This document shows positions 35,601 through 45,921 of a stretch of 64,000 nucleotides of DNA, piece by piece. Position numbers and translations under genes: made by a program. This stretch comes from Styela clava (taxonomy: Eukaryota; Chordata; Ascidiacea; Stolidobranchia; Styelidae). The first letter of the stretch is position 1; each line of letters opens with the position of its first letter. A model generated the notes under the pieces. That model was given only the letters and a program-made list of their open reading frames with translations, did not search any database and was not told where the DNA came from. The stretch spans positions 3,224,001-3,288,000 of the forward strand of contig NC_135252.1 in the NCBI RefSeq assembly GCF_964204865.1, read 5' to 3'.

Positions 35601-37223
35601 TTTTCCAATTTTCCTTATTTTAGTCCTATTATCAGTTCGAAGACTAGCCAAGAGCCTCCCGTAGTATTTATACCTAAAATTATGGCCTAACCCTAACCTA
35701 GTACACATATTACATTCCGATGTCCGCCATCTTGGTTCGCATACTTCGGGAGCCCCAATATTTCAGTCAATTGATCATGTAAGTGTAGCATCTGGTCAAG
35801 TTTGAAGTCAAGTTTATTATGATAATATTTGTCAGATCTGTAGAATCTGAGTCTGAATAAAGTCGGAGGCTGGAATTTTATTTCCAATCTGTCAGAGATA
35901 AAAATTGAAAAAATTGGAGTTATTGAAAAATCCTAACATACACTCAAAAGTTGACTGAGTATTCTTAACAGACAAGAAAGGAAGTCTTGCATACAACAAA
36001 GTTTTGTTATCAAAATTTGGTTTTCCTAGCTGGGGTCAGAGTAAAAAAAAATTCAACTTGAATCGAATGCTTGAGTCGTAGTCTAAATGCCACTAAGACA
36101 TATAGAGTTGACTTAGATCTGCTGGGCTGATTATTTGCCATTTTTTCTTTGTTTTTAGGATAGTATCTATCTATGTATAACACAAAGTGACTGTAACATA
36201 GCTGAAATATGATTGTCCAGGAAAGGATGGCTTAGATTTGGCGGCTTAGAAACATTGCTGAAACCTTTTCGCATTAGCATACTGTAAGAATTAATCATTT
36301 AAGAAGAGTGAAATTGACTGTATATTTTTTCCAGGGATATTCCGGTTGATTTCAAATATATTGCCGACCCTGGGATGCATTCAATGCCTTCTGTTACTTT
36401 ATCACCCAACGGAAAATGGTTGGGTTGTCAGTCTCTTGATAATCAAATTATGATATTTGATGTTCATGGAAGATTCAGAGTCAAACAGAAGAAGAAGTTT
36501 AAAGGACATATGGTGAGTTGCAATGGAAAAACCCTTAACCGTGTTCAAACCAGGCGTAGGCAGTTTGTTCTAATATATTTGCAGTTTGAGCTAAGAACAC
36601 ACCATAATTCAATAACCCAGTTTCTCCGAATTCCGCTAAAAAGATCACAATGTTTCCCTCGCATTTCAACAGTTTCAAGGATTGAAAACAATTTTGTGGT
36701 GACCATATAAGCTAAACTTCAATCTTGATAATTGAAGTGAAACAAAGCTCATGGTATTTGTCTTCCTAGTATTTTGGCAACTCATTAAATATTTGAAGTT
36801 AACTATCAAATATTTATTGAGTCGCCATGAAATTGGAAGTTACAAATTAATGACTTAATATGTACAATAAATATATCAACATATCAAACCCCTGCAGTGC
36901 AAACAACTTCCAATGCAAAGTAATCACGTTTGTTTGTTCAACAACATCGAAGTGCTGTTAAATTTCACCCTCTATCTAATTCAATTTTTCTCTTATTTTA
37001 GGTTGCCGGTTATGCTTGTCAAATGGATTTTTCTCCTGATTTGTCTTATGTTGTTTCTGGTGATGGGGACGGTAAAGTTTTTATCTGGGATTGGAAAACT
37101 ACAAAACTATTCAGTAAATTTCGAGCTCATGATAAAGTCTGTATCGGATGTTTATGGCATCCTCATGAAACTTCTAAAGTCATTACCTGCGGGTGGGATG
37201 GCCTCATTAAACTCTGGGACTGA
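26671..37223 (+). CDS. CDC40: Pre-mRNA-processing factor 17 (CDC40/PRP17), WD40 spliceosomal factor
   Basis: There are twelve exons: 26671-26859, 27517-27609, 27689-27815, 28313-28381, 28779-28963, 29348-29467, 29787-29978, 33347-33494, 34035-34150, 34491-34624, 36335-36512 and 37002-37223. They join in phase to 590 residues, close to the usual length of about 580. The N-terminal part has an acidic Ser/Asp start and the conserved blocks [18 protein letters not shown] and [15 protein letters not shown]. The C-terminal half is a seven-bladed WD40 propeller with repeated WD/WE ends and the blocks [23 protein letters not shown] and [19 protein letters not shown] at the very end. Members act in the nucleus at the second catalytic step of splicing. 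The match to animal CDC40 is strong throughout and nothing appears broken. Intron 7 (3.4 kb) is swollen by transposons. Confidence 0.97.
27138..27480 (+). mobile_element. Full-length tRNA-derived SINE
   Basis: The head looks like a degenerate tRNA: an A-box region (GTGTGGCTCAACGGGCTAAG) and an exact B box, GGTTCGAATCC. A unique body of about 250 bases follows, and the tail ends in repeated ATCCT units (ATCCTATCCTATCCTAAAA). Antisense relatives occur at 2449, 2859, 32152, 33060 and 63308. It lies in intron 1 of CDC40. It is a retroelement rather than a tRNA gene, because the tRNA part is imperfect and is always followed by the same body. Confidence 0.88.
30128..30410. mobile_element. 283-bp hAT MITE with exact 8-bp target duplication
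   Basis: The left end is CAGGAGTGAGAAAGG and the right end is GCAGGCGTAGTATGTCCG. The 8-mer GTTTAGAC flanks both sides exactly (30120-30127 and 30411-30418). The interior shares blocks with the MITEs at 13060 and 62020, and has GCGGGCC blocks near the right end. Confidence 0.85.
31505..31745 (+). repeat. Internally deleted copy of the GGACACGTAG repeat
   Basis: The left part (GGACACGTAGTGGACATAAC, then CTGGACCAATTGCTTTGAAA and CCAGAAGGCTATTAC) and the right part (CTACGTGTCCATATATTTGA) match the two ends of the long antisense copy at 19728-21165. About 1.2 kb of the middle is missing. Confidence 0.7.
32152..32460 (-). mobile_element. Near full-length SINE, antisense
   Basis: The order of blocks is the reverse complement of 27138-27480: tail and ATTTATCCCGGG, then GGACTTGATGGCG, CCTACGGCGGCGAGGAGTCC, the B-box region (degraded to GGTTCGCATGTTAGAATCTC) and the head. 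It sits inside the 2.4-kb hAT element. Confidence 0.8.
33060..33215 (-). repeat. Degenerate SINE fragment, antisense
   Basis: It retains ATTTATCCCAAGGGAGAGG, AGATGGATCAATCATATGGCC and GGCAGCCATAACTGACCAGC from the SINE body. The head is absent. Confidence 0.65.
33609..33808 (-). mobile_element. MITE of the GGAGTACC/GGCGCTCC family
   Basis: It runs from GGCACTCCAGAAGTACC to ATACAGGAGTAC, with the family's internal blocks (TTTTGTTCGCCTACTT, CAGACAGTCCCTGAAC, TAACCCTAACCTGGTA). A clean target duplication is not evident. It lies in intron 8 of CDC40. Confidence 0.7.
34375..34490. repeat. AT-only low-complexity tract abutting CDC40 exon 10
   Basis: It is a run composed almost only of A and T (TATTATA-type repeats) that ends directly at the acceptor TACTTTCAAG of exon 10 (34491). 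It may vary in length between individuals. Confidence 0.7.
34697..35065. mobile_element. 369-bp hAT MITE
   Basis: The left end CAGTGGTTCTCAACCTGTGG and right end GGTTGAAAACGACTG are imperfect inverted repeats. The flanks are ATATAGGC and ATTTAGGC (7 of 8 match). It lies in intron 10 of CDC40. Confidence 0.82.
35521..35756. mobile_element. 236-bp MITE with exact 8-bp target duplication
   Basis: The left arm GGTACTCCCGAAGTATGCGA, then ACCAAGATGG, is mirrored by CCATCTTGGTTCGCATACTT, then CGGGAGCCCC. The 8-mer AATATTTC flanks both sides (35513-35520 and 35757-35764). The interior has inverted TTAGGGTTAGG and CCTAACCCTAA blocks. Confidence 0.9.
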
Positions 37224-37506
37224 GTAGAGGAACTGTTTGTTAAAAGGATTTTCCTATGATGACCTGGGATGTCCCTGGCAGTGATGGTGTTGTGCCTTTG
37301 TACAATGGGCACTGAGAATCGAAAGTGGGTTATACAAAACTTCAACTTGTGGTTGGATGATTCACAGTTTTTTGAGAAGGTCGATATGATAAATTTGTAG
37401 CTCAATCATACAGTTACTCTGGACCAGTTTTCATACTTTTATTTCATTGCACTTTATTATGAATTGCTCTAAAATGTTTGTAAAGTAAAAAGCTAGAATT
37501 ACGAGA

Positions 37507-37512
37507 AATAAA
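37507..37512 (+). terminator. Candidate polyadenylation signal of CDC40
   Basis: AATAAA occurs 283 bases beyond the CDC40 stop codon and about 210 bases from the stop codon of the converging gene at 37722. Confidence 0.5.
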
Positions 37513-37721
37513 TTCCTGTTCTTGCTGTAAGCGCCTTGGTAGGCTTGTCGCTGCACAAGTTGCGTCTGAGGTTTTAGGCCCACGCTTAGCCGTCGAAGCA
37601 CCAACATAGCATACGCGTGTATCGGAATGTTCATTGTTGTAACTCTTGGTTGGCATGTCAACGGGGCGGCGTTCTCTATTGTTGCTGTCACGCTCCATTT
37701 GTTTGTTCTTACGCGGGAAAT

Positions 37722-39515
37722 CTACTTTCGTTTCTTTTTCTTCTTTCCCCCCTTTTTCTTCCCCTTCTTACCACCTTTCTTTTTTCCTTTCTTCTTCCCT
37801 TTACCTTGTTTTTCCTTCCAGGCGGCATATTTCTCTTTGGTTTCTTCCGAAGGACCTTTCCCAGGGACATATTCCACACGTTTTCCCACACATTTGTACT
37901 GCAAGAATGTAATAGAGTATGAATCAAATGAAATTTAGTCCGAGGCTGAACGTGTTCAACTTTGTCCTGGTATTAGGTTGTCTATCTAACTAGACTATCC
38001 AATTAAAGTCCAGCTGCACACTAACACAAATGTATTTTTGTTTCGTCCAACCACCACGTAAGACTTCCTCAGACAAGCAGTTTACTTACAACAAACAATG
38101 TCGTAATTTAATTCGAAAACTAGGATATGCGCTGTTTTCAGGCCTACCACTGTTACAGAAAGATATTTGCCATAGTTTTATTTACTAATATCACGTCTTT
38201 TGAAATGTCTTTATAGTTATGACCGCTTTGAACCGAGTTTGGGAGCCAAACAAAACTCTGAATATTTAAATTTGTAATATCGTACCTGATTACATTTCCT
38301 GCAGCATCCAGCTTCTCTCATTAATCCGGTAAATTCTCCTTTGAGACAATCATTGCAAAATCTTGTTCCACAAAATTTGCACATGAATGTCTGAAATAAC
38401 ATTGTAAAATTAGACAGTGTGGATTGAACTTTTCCCAAGTAATTAAAGGAGTGCCAATCGTCATCATATATTGTCTTTATCGACCGTGTATGTTCGCATT
38501 GCCATAATTCTGTTTGCTCGCACAATTTTACTGAAATTCGTTGCTATGCTGATACCACCACCTCAGCTCCCTACATTTTAGCACTTTACTGAGTTCCAAA
38601 TTATAATTTCATTTGTTGTTTTTGAATAATGTATAACGCAGTGACGTTTTCAGTATGGTCATCGACGTTTATATTCATTTTCATAATAATACCATTGAAC
38701 CACAGCTACCGAACTCATTAAGAATCAATCATATAAGTGCGGACAGTGAATACTCACATGTACAATCAATGAATAGCATAACATTAAATCAAAGAATTCT
38801 AACTTGATGCACTAACGATAGCCAAATGTTACGTTACTATAGTAGTCTATTAATCAATCATACCGTGTCATTGTAGACGCATCCCCATCTACACATCTTT
38901 TGCCTTATGATCAACTATCATCCACAAGTTGAAAAACTGGCCGCTGTTGGTTTATAGTTTATGAACTGTGATTTTTGACAGGAATAGCAAATTCATAAAT
39001 TTATAAACATTCTCTATGACGTCATAAAAGTCAGAACTGTACATTTCTACCTCAATTCTGCTTCACAAATGAAATATGGCCTCGCGCCAAGCAGAGAAGT
39101 AAAGTAGCCTTTAATTGCCTTTACTTTGTAATTTAACTCAGTAAGCACAAAGAATAACCTATCATACCTAAGGGTACCTTACGCCGGTACATCATCGGCA
39201 TTGTGCTCAAAAGTATTGAATGAACCTTTTGTCTACCTTGCCATATAGATGTTACCTCCTCCTGTTTTTAAAACACATTTTACAAATGTATAGAAAGGTT
39301 AATTACATGCCCAGCGTGTTTGAAACACGTGTATGCCGAAATGAATCTACCAGTTTTCAGGGGGTAGTTGTGTCTTGTAACAATCGAAACCAAAAAATAG
39401 GAAGTCTTACAAAGACTAACATTAGCCTTTTCTTTTAGGATTATTTACGACAAAGATTACCTAATTTTGGTCATTTCTTACCTGCGTCCTTCCGTATCCA
39501 GGCAGCATAACTCAT
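37722..39515 (-). CDS. Small zinc-ribbon-like protein with Lys/Gly tail
   Basis: I do not recognise a named family. The proposed exons are 39515-39482 (Met start, donor GTAAGA), 38798-38758 (donor GTGAGT, weak acceptor), 38390-38286 and 37898-37722 (TAA... stop at 37722-37724), giving 118 residues. The two downstream exons are well supported: the first carries CKFCGTRFCNDCLKGEFTG followed by CCRKCNQ, a dense set of CxxC pairs that should bind zinc. The second continues YKCVGKRVEYVPGKGPSEET and then a tail made almost only of Lys and Gly. The two upstream exons are less certain but join in phase. There is no signal peptide or membrane segment. It converges with CDC40. The repetitive tail could bind nucleic acid, but this is inference. 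Confidence 0.6.
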
Positions 39516-40775
39516 ATGAAATCACGCAACATTTAAATGATTTTAATAGTATATAAAAATATATAATGATAGGTTTACGATTTTTTTGCACTAATTATTC
39601 GAAGAGCGAGGCTGCGCAGAATGATTTTATTTAACTCTGACTGATACAATTATCAATACTTTAGTGGTCTGACGACGTGAAACTATTGCCCTTCCCTAAA
39701 TTCCTATCGTATTTTCTTTTTTCTTCGAAGCGTGATGACATGAAATTTTACAACCATAATTCATATATGATTTATTTACGCTTATCTCTAGCCAATAGTC
39801 AGATGCGTATGGTTCAAAACTTTCCCTTCTCGTGATTCAAGGTAAGTTCGGTCGGAACTGTTTGCCTGACACTTGAAAATATTATACGTTTTGTTTATTT
39901 TATATCGTCGCCAGCATTGTCGGCTTTATGTGAGTGAAAGCAATTGAACACAACAATAGCTGAAGATTTGATTTGTTATAGCTGTGGTCAGCGTTATTTC
40001 ATTTATCAATGATCAATTGTATCAGAAATTGCCATTGTATCAAGTTGCCTGCCTACGCTTGAAAATGACTGCGGTGATTTTGCTTTGCGAAAGATCTGAG
40101 GAACGGCCTTAGTTAGCCCTATAGGAATAATGATATCATACTCAAAACAAAATACATAATTAAAAACATTAATTAATTCGTTAGTTACTTGCATATCGAA
40201 AGAGAGGATTTTGCTATGAACATCAATGTATGTAGGCCTACTGTATATCCAAGTTTTTAAAAACTGAATGAATGAATGAATAACATGAATAAGAATTACC
40301 TCACGTGCGCATAGCGGCAAGAATTTATATAATAATTTTGTATTCTTATCATTAGATGAGGCTGTAAGATCACTGCCTAATTTGTCTTCAATTCCTTTAC
40401 GGGTGGTTGATAAATGTTGAAAGACTCAAATTTGTATTCAAGTATTTTCTTTAAATTAACTTATTTTCAACAACATAGATTTCCAAAAGTCATTAACTTT
40501 TCGCCGCGTATATCCGACATGTCAACGGTGCTTATAAACTGCGAACACCCTTCCATGATAGATATTCTAAATACGACAACTGTTTTGTTTTTTATATATA
40601 TACACGTAAGATGGCGCGAATGTAATGTTCATAATACACACAATAGGCTACCTGCTCGCGACAGGACTATGCATATTGTATATCGACCTTGGAAATAGAC
40701 TGCCGTCGGAAAGAAGCGTTGGTTTCAATGTAGGTAAGTACTCGTAGTAGAAACTACTATCCCTGCTTGTAATGA
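39516..40775. other. Intergenic stretch without supported genes
   Basis: Only short chance frames are present, plus a GAATGAATGAATGAA run near 40265. It should contain the promoter of the minus-strand zinc-ribbon gene at its left edge. Confidence 0.4.
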
Positions 40776-40993
40776 GATACTCCCGTAGTGTGCGTACCAT
40801 GCAGGTTAGGGTTAGGCCATAAATTTATTCCGATTTTTCTTATTTTAGTTCTATTACGAGTTCGAGGACTGTCTGTGTTAGCCAAGTGAATATACCCCCT
40901 GCCCATAGGCTTCCGTCCCTCCACACAACTGGATGTAAAGTAGGCGAACAAAATTAGTTACCTCCATATTGGTACACACGGTTCTGGAGCGCC
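40776..40993 (+). mobile_element. 218-bp MITE of the GGAGTACC/GGCGCTCC family
   Basis: The ends are GATACTCCCGTAGTG and GGTTCTGGAGCGCC. The flanks are TGTAATGA and TGTAATTG (7 of 8). The interior is a close match to the copy at 60019-60226 and, in reverse complement, to 15643-15862. Confidence 0.82.
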
Positions 40994-41468
40994 TGTAATT
41001 GTAATGATATATTTTGTTTATTGTTAATTGTTCTTTGGACAGTTTTCTTACCAATAAAAATAACGTGAATTGACACCGAAAAATCATCTTATGGACACAG
41101 GCATTTGCTGACTGTGAAAAAGTGTTTGGCTATGTGAACCTCTGACTATAATGATGATCTTAATATACTGTATATAACTATATACAATGAAATAACACAA
41201 GAAATTTGTTAGAATATATGTTAACACTCGACCAAATTCAGTCTTAGTGTTGTTTAATTCAGAAGTCCTAGATTATGTGCTGACATCAACAAATTTTCTT
41301 CTTTTTGACACTTGCATTTACTTTCTTTTTTACAGTAAACACATAAAATAATTCAAAATATTATAATTACATTACATCTATCAAAATAATATTGCTCAAC
41401 AATAATGATATGAAGCAAATTTGTAATATTTTTCAATTGAATTATGTTAAAACGATATTTGATACATA

Positions 41469-41858
41469 CCTCGTTTCCCCGAAAATAAGACTGGGTCTTA
41501 TTTCAATTTTCTTCTAAAAATACAACACTAGGGCTTATTTTCGGGGGATGTCTTATTTTTTCATTTATTGAAAACAAAATTACAAAGTAGAGAATTACGA
41601 GATTTTCAAATCTACAAAATATGAAAATCGATATCCATCCTATAAGTAACACCTTTTTATTCAAAATAGATGCAAAACATAAATTATCAATCATTTAAGA
41701 CATGTAAGAGAGATTTCTTGCTATCGACCAGGTAAAAATAAAAAATTCCGCGTTATTGACAGGGCCTTATAATAAGGGGAAGGCTTATATTAGAATATTT
41801 TTTTAAATTCAGGCTAAGTCTCATTTTCAGTATAGATTTTATTTTCGGGGAAACACTG
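41469..41858. mobile_element. 390-bp Tc1/mariner-like MITE
   Basis: The left end CCTCGTTTCCCCGAAAATAAGA and the right end TATTTTCGGGGAAACACTG are inverted repeats with TA dinucleotides on each side (41467-41468 and 41859-41860). The subterminal phrases GGTCTTATTT and GGGCTTATTTTCGGGGG repeat the terminal theme. TA flanks suggest a mariner-type origin, unlike the hAT elements elsewhere in the window. Confidence 0.75.
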
Positions 41859-41860
41859 TA

Positions 41861-44800
41861 GTGTCCGATAGTATCAAAAACCAATAGTTGGATACGACCT
41901 ACATTATGGATGAATCAGTTGATCGATGATAAAAATGTTGACCGGTATTCTTAAGGAGCGTCACTATTGATAAGGAAATCGCATTTAAAGCACAGAATTG
42001 CAGATAAAATGTTCTGAGTTAGACAGGCATTAGCTATAGAACTTTGATAAAAGGATAGAATTTCATGGCAAAATTAGAAATTAGCTCATAAGGTTTACCC
42101 GTAAAACATATCGTCCCAATCTTTTGCAGTATATTTGTTAACAAGTAGGATGTGTTGTTTCACGACAAACGTACGTACCGTAAATATTTTGGGGTCATGA
42201 ACTAGTGAGTTCGGATGGAAGTCTCGATTAGTGTAATCTCATAATCTGTAGTCTAACTTGATAGGATTCTGGTCATTCCAAACCTTAGTAGATTACCTCC
42301 AATGAGGAAATACTGCATGTGGATGGAGTGCTTCATGAGATGCGATGATGCTAGAAAACTCGTAAGAAATGGAACGTGTATACTAATTTTGTATTTTTAA
42401 TCAAAAGCAATCGATGGTTTTTGATGGCAAAAATTTCACACCACAAGACGCAAAACGGAAACACCAGCCACAATGCCTACGCAAATAAACAAAAAACTGA
42501 TGAGAGTCAACCAGAATAATCACTCAATTTGAAGACAGTTGAGATTGCCAGCCTTATAAATACATATCTAAATTTTATTATTTATATTTAATCAGGTTTA
42601 ATCCCTCTACTTTGTGATGCATTATGTACTCATTCCTAGGTGGTTGCGAATTATGGATAATTAATATGAATAATCAAATATATATATTTCTGATCTAGAG
42701 GACTATGAAATGATAGAAGATGTCATCTGGTTTTCCACATTTCTTTAATATAAACATGTGGTATCAATTATTTAAGCATGAATAACATCATAGTCTACAT
42801 TGCGTTGGCCACCAAAAATATTAATTATATTGTCGTAAAATTGAATAAATTATAGATTGCTCGCTTATTGGTATACCCGTTAAAACAAAAATTGCGAGCA
42901 TCCTTGAATTGAGTTGGTAATCACCCTCAGAAACTTTTATAAAACTTAACATTTATTCATAGAAGACTCTACCAGTAATCGGAATTATTTTGTAGTGGAC
43001 TATAATATTGGATTAATAAAATGAAAAACAAAGCATGAATTAGTAGGCTACATTGGACAGCGCTGTGAACTTGATACAACGGTCTTGATAGCACCCACGG
43101 AACAAATTGTTAGGGAATATCATTTTCGTTTAGCAAGTTTTTATAGCTTCAATAACGCTTTGTGATACAAGTAGTATGGGTTTAGATTGCTATAATATAA
43201 GTATATTTTCACTCTGTGATGCTGAACCATAGGCTGAACCCCTTTTATTTTATATTATAAACATCTAATCTGGAAAGATTTTTAACATCGCCCAAATGGA
43301 TGATTACTTGTGTTTGAAAGTGTTTTATTAGGTCATCGGGTGAGTACAAGCAATATGTATATATATATATAAATTGATACTTGGTCATAAGTGAGATATT
43401 CCGAAAACGCATATAACGGAGGCATCAATTAATAAAAAACAGAAATGATTAAAAATTAGTCCTAAAATGAGTGAATTCGACTCCAATCCGAGTCCAAGGC
43501 ATTGCGAGGAATTTATGACGTTGCAATAATCAGACGTGAAGTTCTTGCGCAATCTGATTTGAAATTAAAATTTTGATGTATGACTGTAAATTACGACGAG
43601 GGAATTTTGTGTAATTGCCATTTGGCTTAGGCCCCGAATAATTTGCTTAGCGAAGTAATATTTTTGGATTAGAGTGTAATATTCACGTAATGACATTAAA
43701 AGTTACCGCATGTGCCCCTAAAGGCGTATGACTGGAACTAATGCATGTTCAATCCAATAATGTCTGTTCAGTGGTGAGGAGGCGTGTACATGGTTTTATA
43801 AATCCGTACTTGGCCGATCAATCTCCAAAAAGATAAATTATATTAAAAATGTTTTTGACAGAGAAAAAAATAGTTCCCAATGTACATTTCAATTTTGCAT
43901 TTTATCATAGATGAAATTTTCGTGTATTTTTGTATAAGATCTTACAATTTATTCTGTCTGTGCTCTATACTTATTATTTAAAATTCAAATAAGTCTCCGG
44001 TAAGGAGATTAACTAGCTAGAAGTATGCTGCGGTAGTATTGGCTTTTGATAGTATTCCATAAATTCCCTTCCTCTCCAGCAAATAAAACGAAGACGGATT
44101 ATTAGACACAAAGTGGACCTATGGAAAAAAATCGCTTTTCTCCTCAACTACTGACCAATTGCTTTGAACTTTTCAGTAGTTAAAGATTGTGTTTTTCGCT
44201 AGAACGCCATTACTTTTACAACTGGTAAATTCATTGTCGGATTATCTTCCACCAAGGCTTTAGCGTTTCTTGATTGTCTGACTACTATGAGGACTGCAAC
44301 ATATATATACCAAAAATCAAAGTTTGCGTTTCATAAATGTCTAAAGGTAAAATACAAAAAATTTCCAAAATACAATTTCCTTTCTTATTGTGATAAAATA
44401 CTTCGTCTGCGACAGCAATATACTAGACTTTACAGTCCTTGGTTCTAAAAAAAATTCGATGAAATTGCCAAGCTTGGTAGCACAAAAAACTTGAATATTG
44501 TGAGATTTATCCGGTTTAAGCACATCTGTTGCAAAACCGTTTGATCAAAATTATTTTTATTGTTTTTCTGCGAGTTGACATTGTCCATTTGGGCTCAAAA
44601 ATACGATAGTAATCAGATTTAGTTGTGAATTTTTACCGGTTTAATTTTTGCCAATTTCGACGTTTGAAAGCAAAATTGAAACGTGATTGAAAACATAACG
44701 ACAATTATTATATATAATTTTATTTTCTAAAACTAAAAGTACTTGAAAACAAACAAAAATAGATTTTAAAAACAAAATAACGAAAGTATTACAAGGTTGA

Positions 44801-45921
44801 ATTTTGAAATATTAAGAATTTAAAATAAAAATAAATTTAAAAGATCATGGGTCGAAAAATACTCTGAGCGAAATATTTCGCTTTCTGGTGGACGGGATAT
44901 GCATTTTCAATTCTGAACTGAAGTCACGTGAATGGAATTGTAAGGAAATATAAATATTTCTAGGTAGTTGCATACTGCGAAATTATAATTCAATTTATAT
45001 TAACAGAAAAAAGGAGTACTTCGGTACTTCGGGAGTACCAGAAAAAATGTTATCACTCCAGCACAGAAAGCTCAACTGTTCACAGAAATAAAGGAGGCGA
45101 GAAATGGTATCTACATTTATGAAAAAACAAAAAATTAGTTCCACAAACTTACGCAATAAAAGTCAGATAAGAGTCAGGTGCGCGTTGTTACCATTGATGC
45201 TAAACAAGTTCGAATTTGATTTTTTTAAAATATACCATATTCTTTGCAAATTTTGAGACAGAGAGAAATCTCTGCGGAATTAGACCTTGGTGTTATTCGA
45301 TAAATCCTTACTCGATAAATGAAATCGTTTAATTTGGCTAACCGCAGTGAATCGTAATGGGATAAAACGTTTTTTCAACCATTGTTTGCATGCCATAATG
45401 CAAAATCGATATGACTAGATGAGTCGCTCAAACATGGAATATGGAAGAAACTGATTGCATGTCATGATTTTGTATGATGAAATGGAAAAGTGAATGATGT
45501 CGTCAGAGAGAATTGATTTTTAGCTTATAGCTTCAATTAATTGACGTGATTTTTAAAACCAATACCAGTGATGTGTTTTGGTATTCGCTATTGAAGCTTG
45601 TTTTTATGTGAGAAAAACATCCACAATAATGTCCACTTTGAGTAGGATTGAAAAACTCTGTAATGTAAAAGTATTAGCCAGTGTCCTCAAACGTGTATAA
45701 TTACACAGAATTTTGTTCATTTCAGTTTATGCAGTCTATAAATAAGCGAAGATAATTTGATTTATGGTGGATTATGATGCTTTGAATCCAGGGCAAATGG
45801 CAGACGCGTAGCACAATTAAACGAACGAAAAAAAAATTGATTTTACACGTAGTAAAGCAGTTTTGGTTTATTCACTGAAAGCAATTCTTGATTGCTAGAA
45901 AAGATAGCAGAAAAATATTAA
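41861..45921. other. Gene-poor stretch
   Basis: No exon with credible splice sites was found. It contains a partial copy of the GGACACGTAG repeat (44105-44225) and a short remnant of the GGAGTACC MITE family at 45014-45040. The promoter of the secreted Ly6-like gene should be at the right end. Confidence 0.45.
44105..44225 (+). repeat. Partial copy of the GGACACGTAG repeat
   Basis: It shares ATCGCTTTTCTCCTC, ACTGACCAATTGCTTTGAAC, TTTTCAGTAGTTAAAGATTG and GCCATTACTTTTA with the copies at 30650, 31505 and 19728-21165. Confidence 0.6.

Noticed and set aside
37617-37938. Plus-strand Phe/Pro-rich frames resembling a membrane protein
   Set aside because: They are the complement of the Lys/Gly-coding tail of the minus-strand zinc-ribbon gene.
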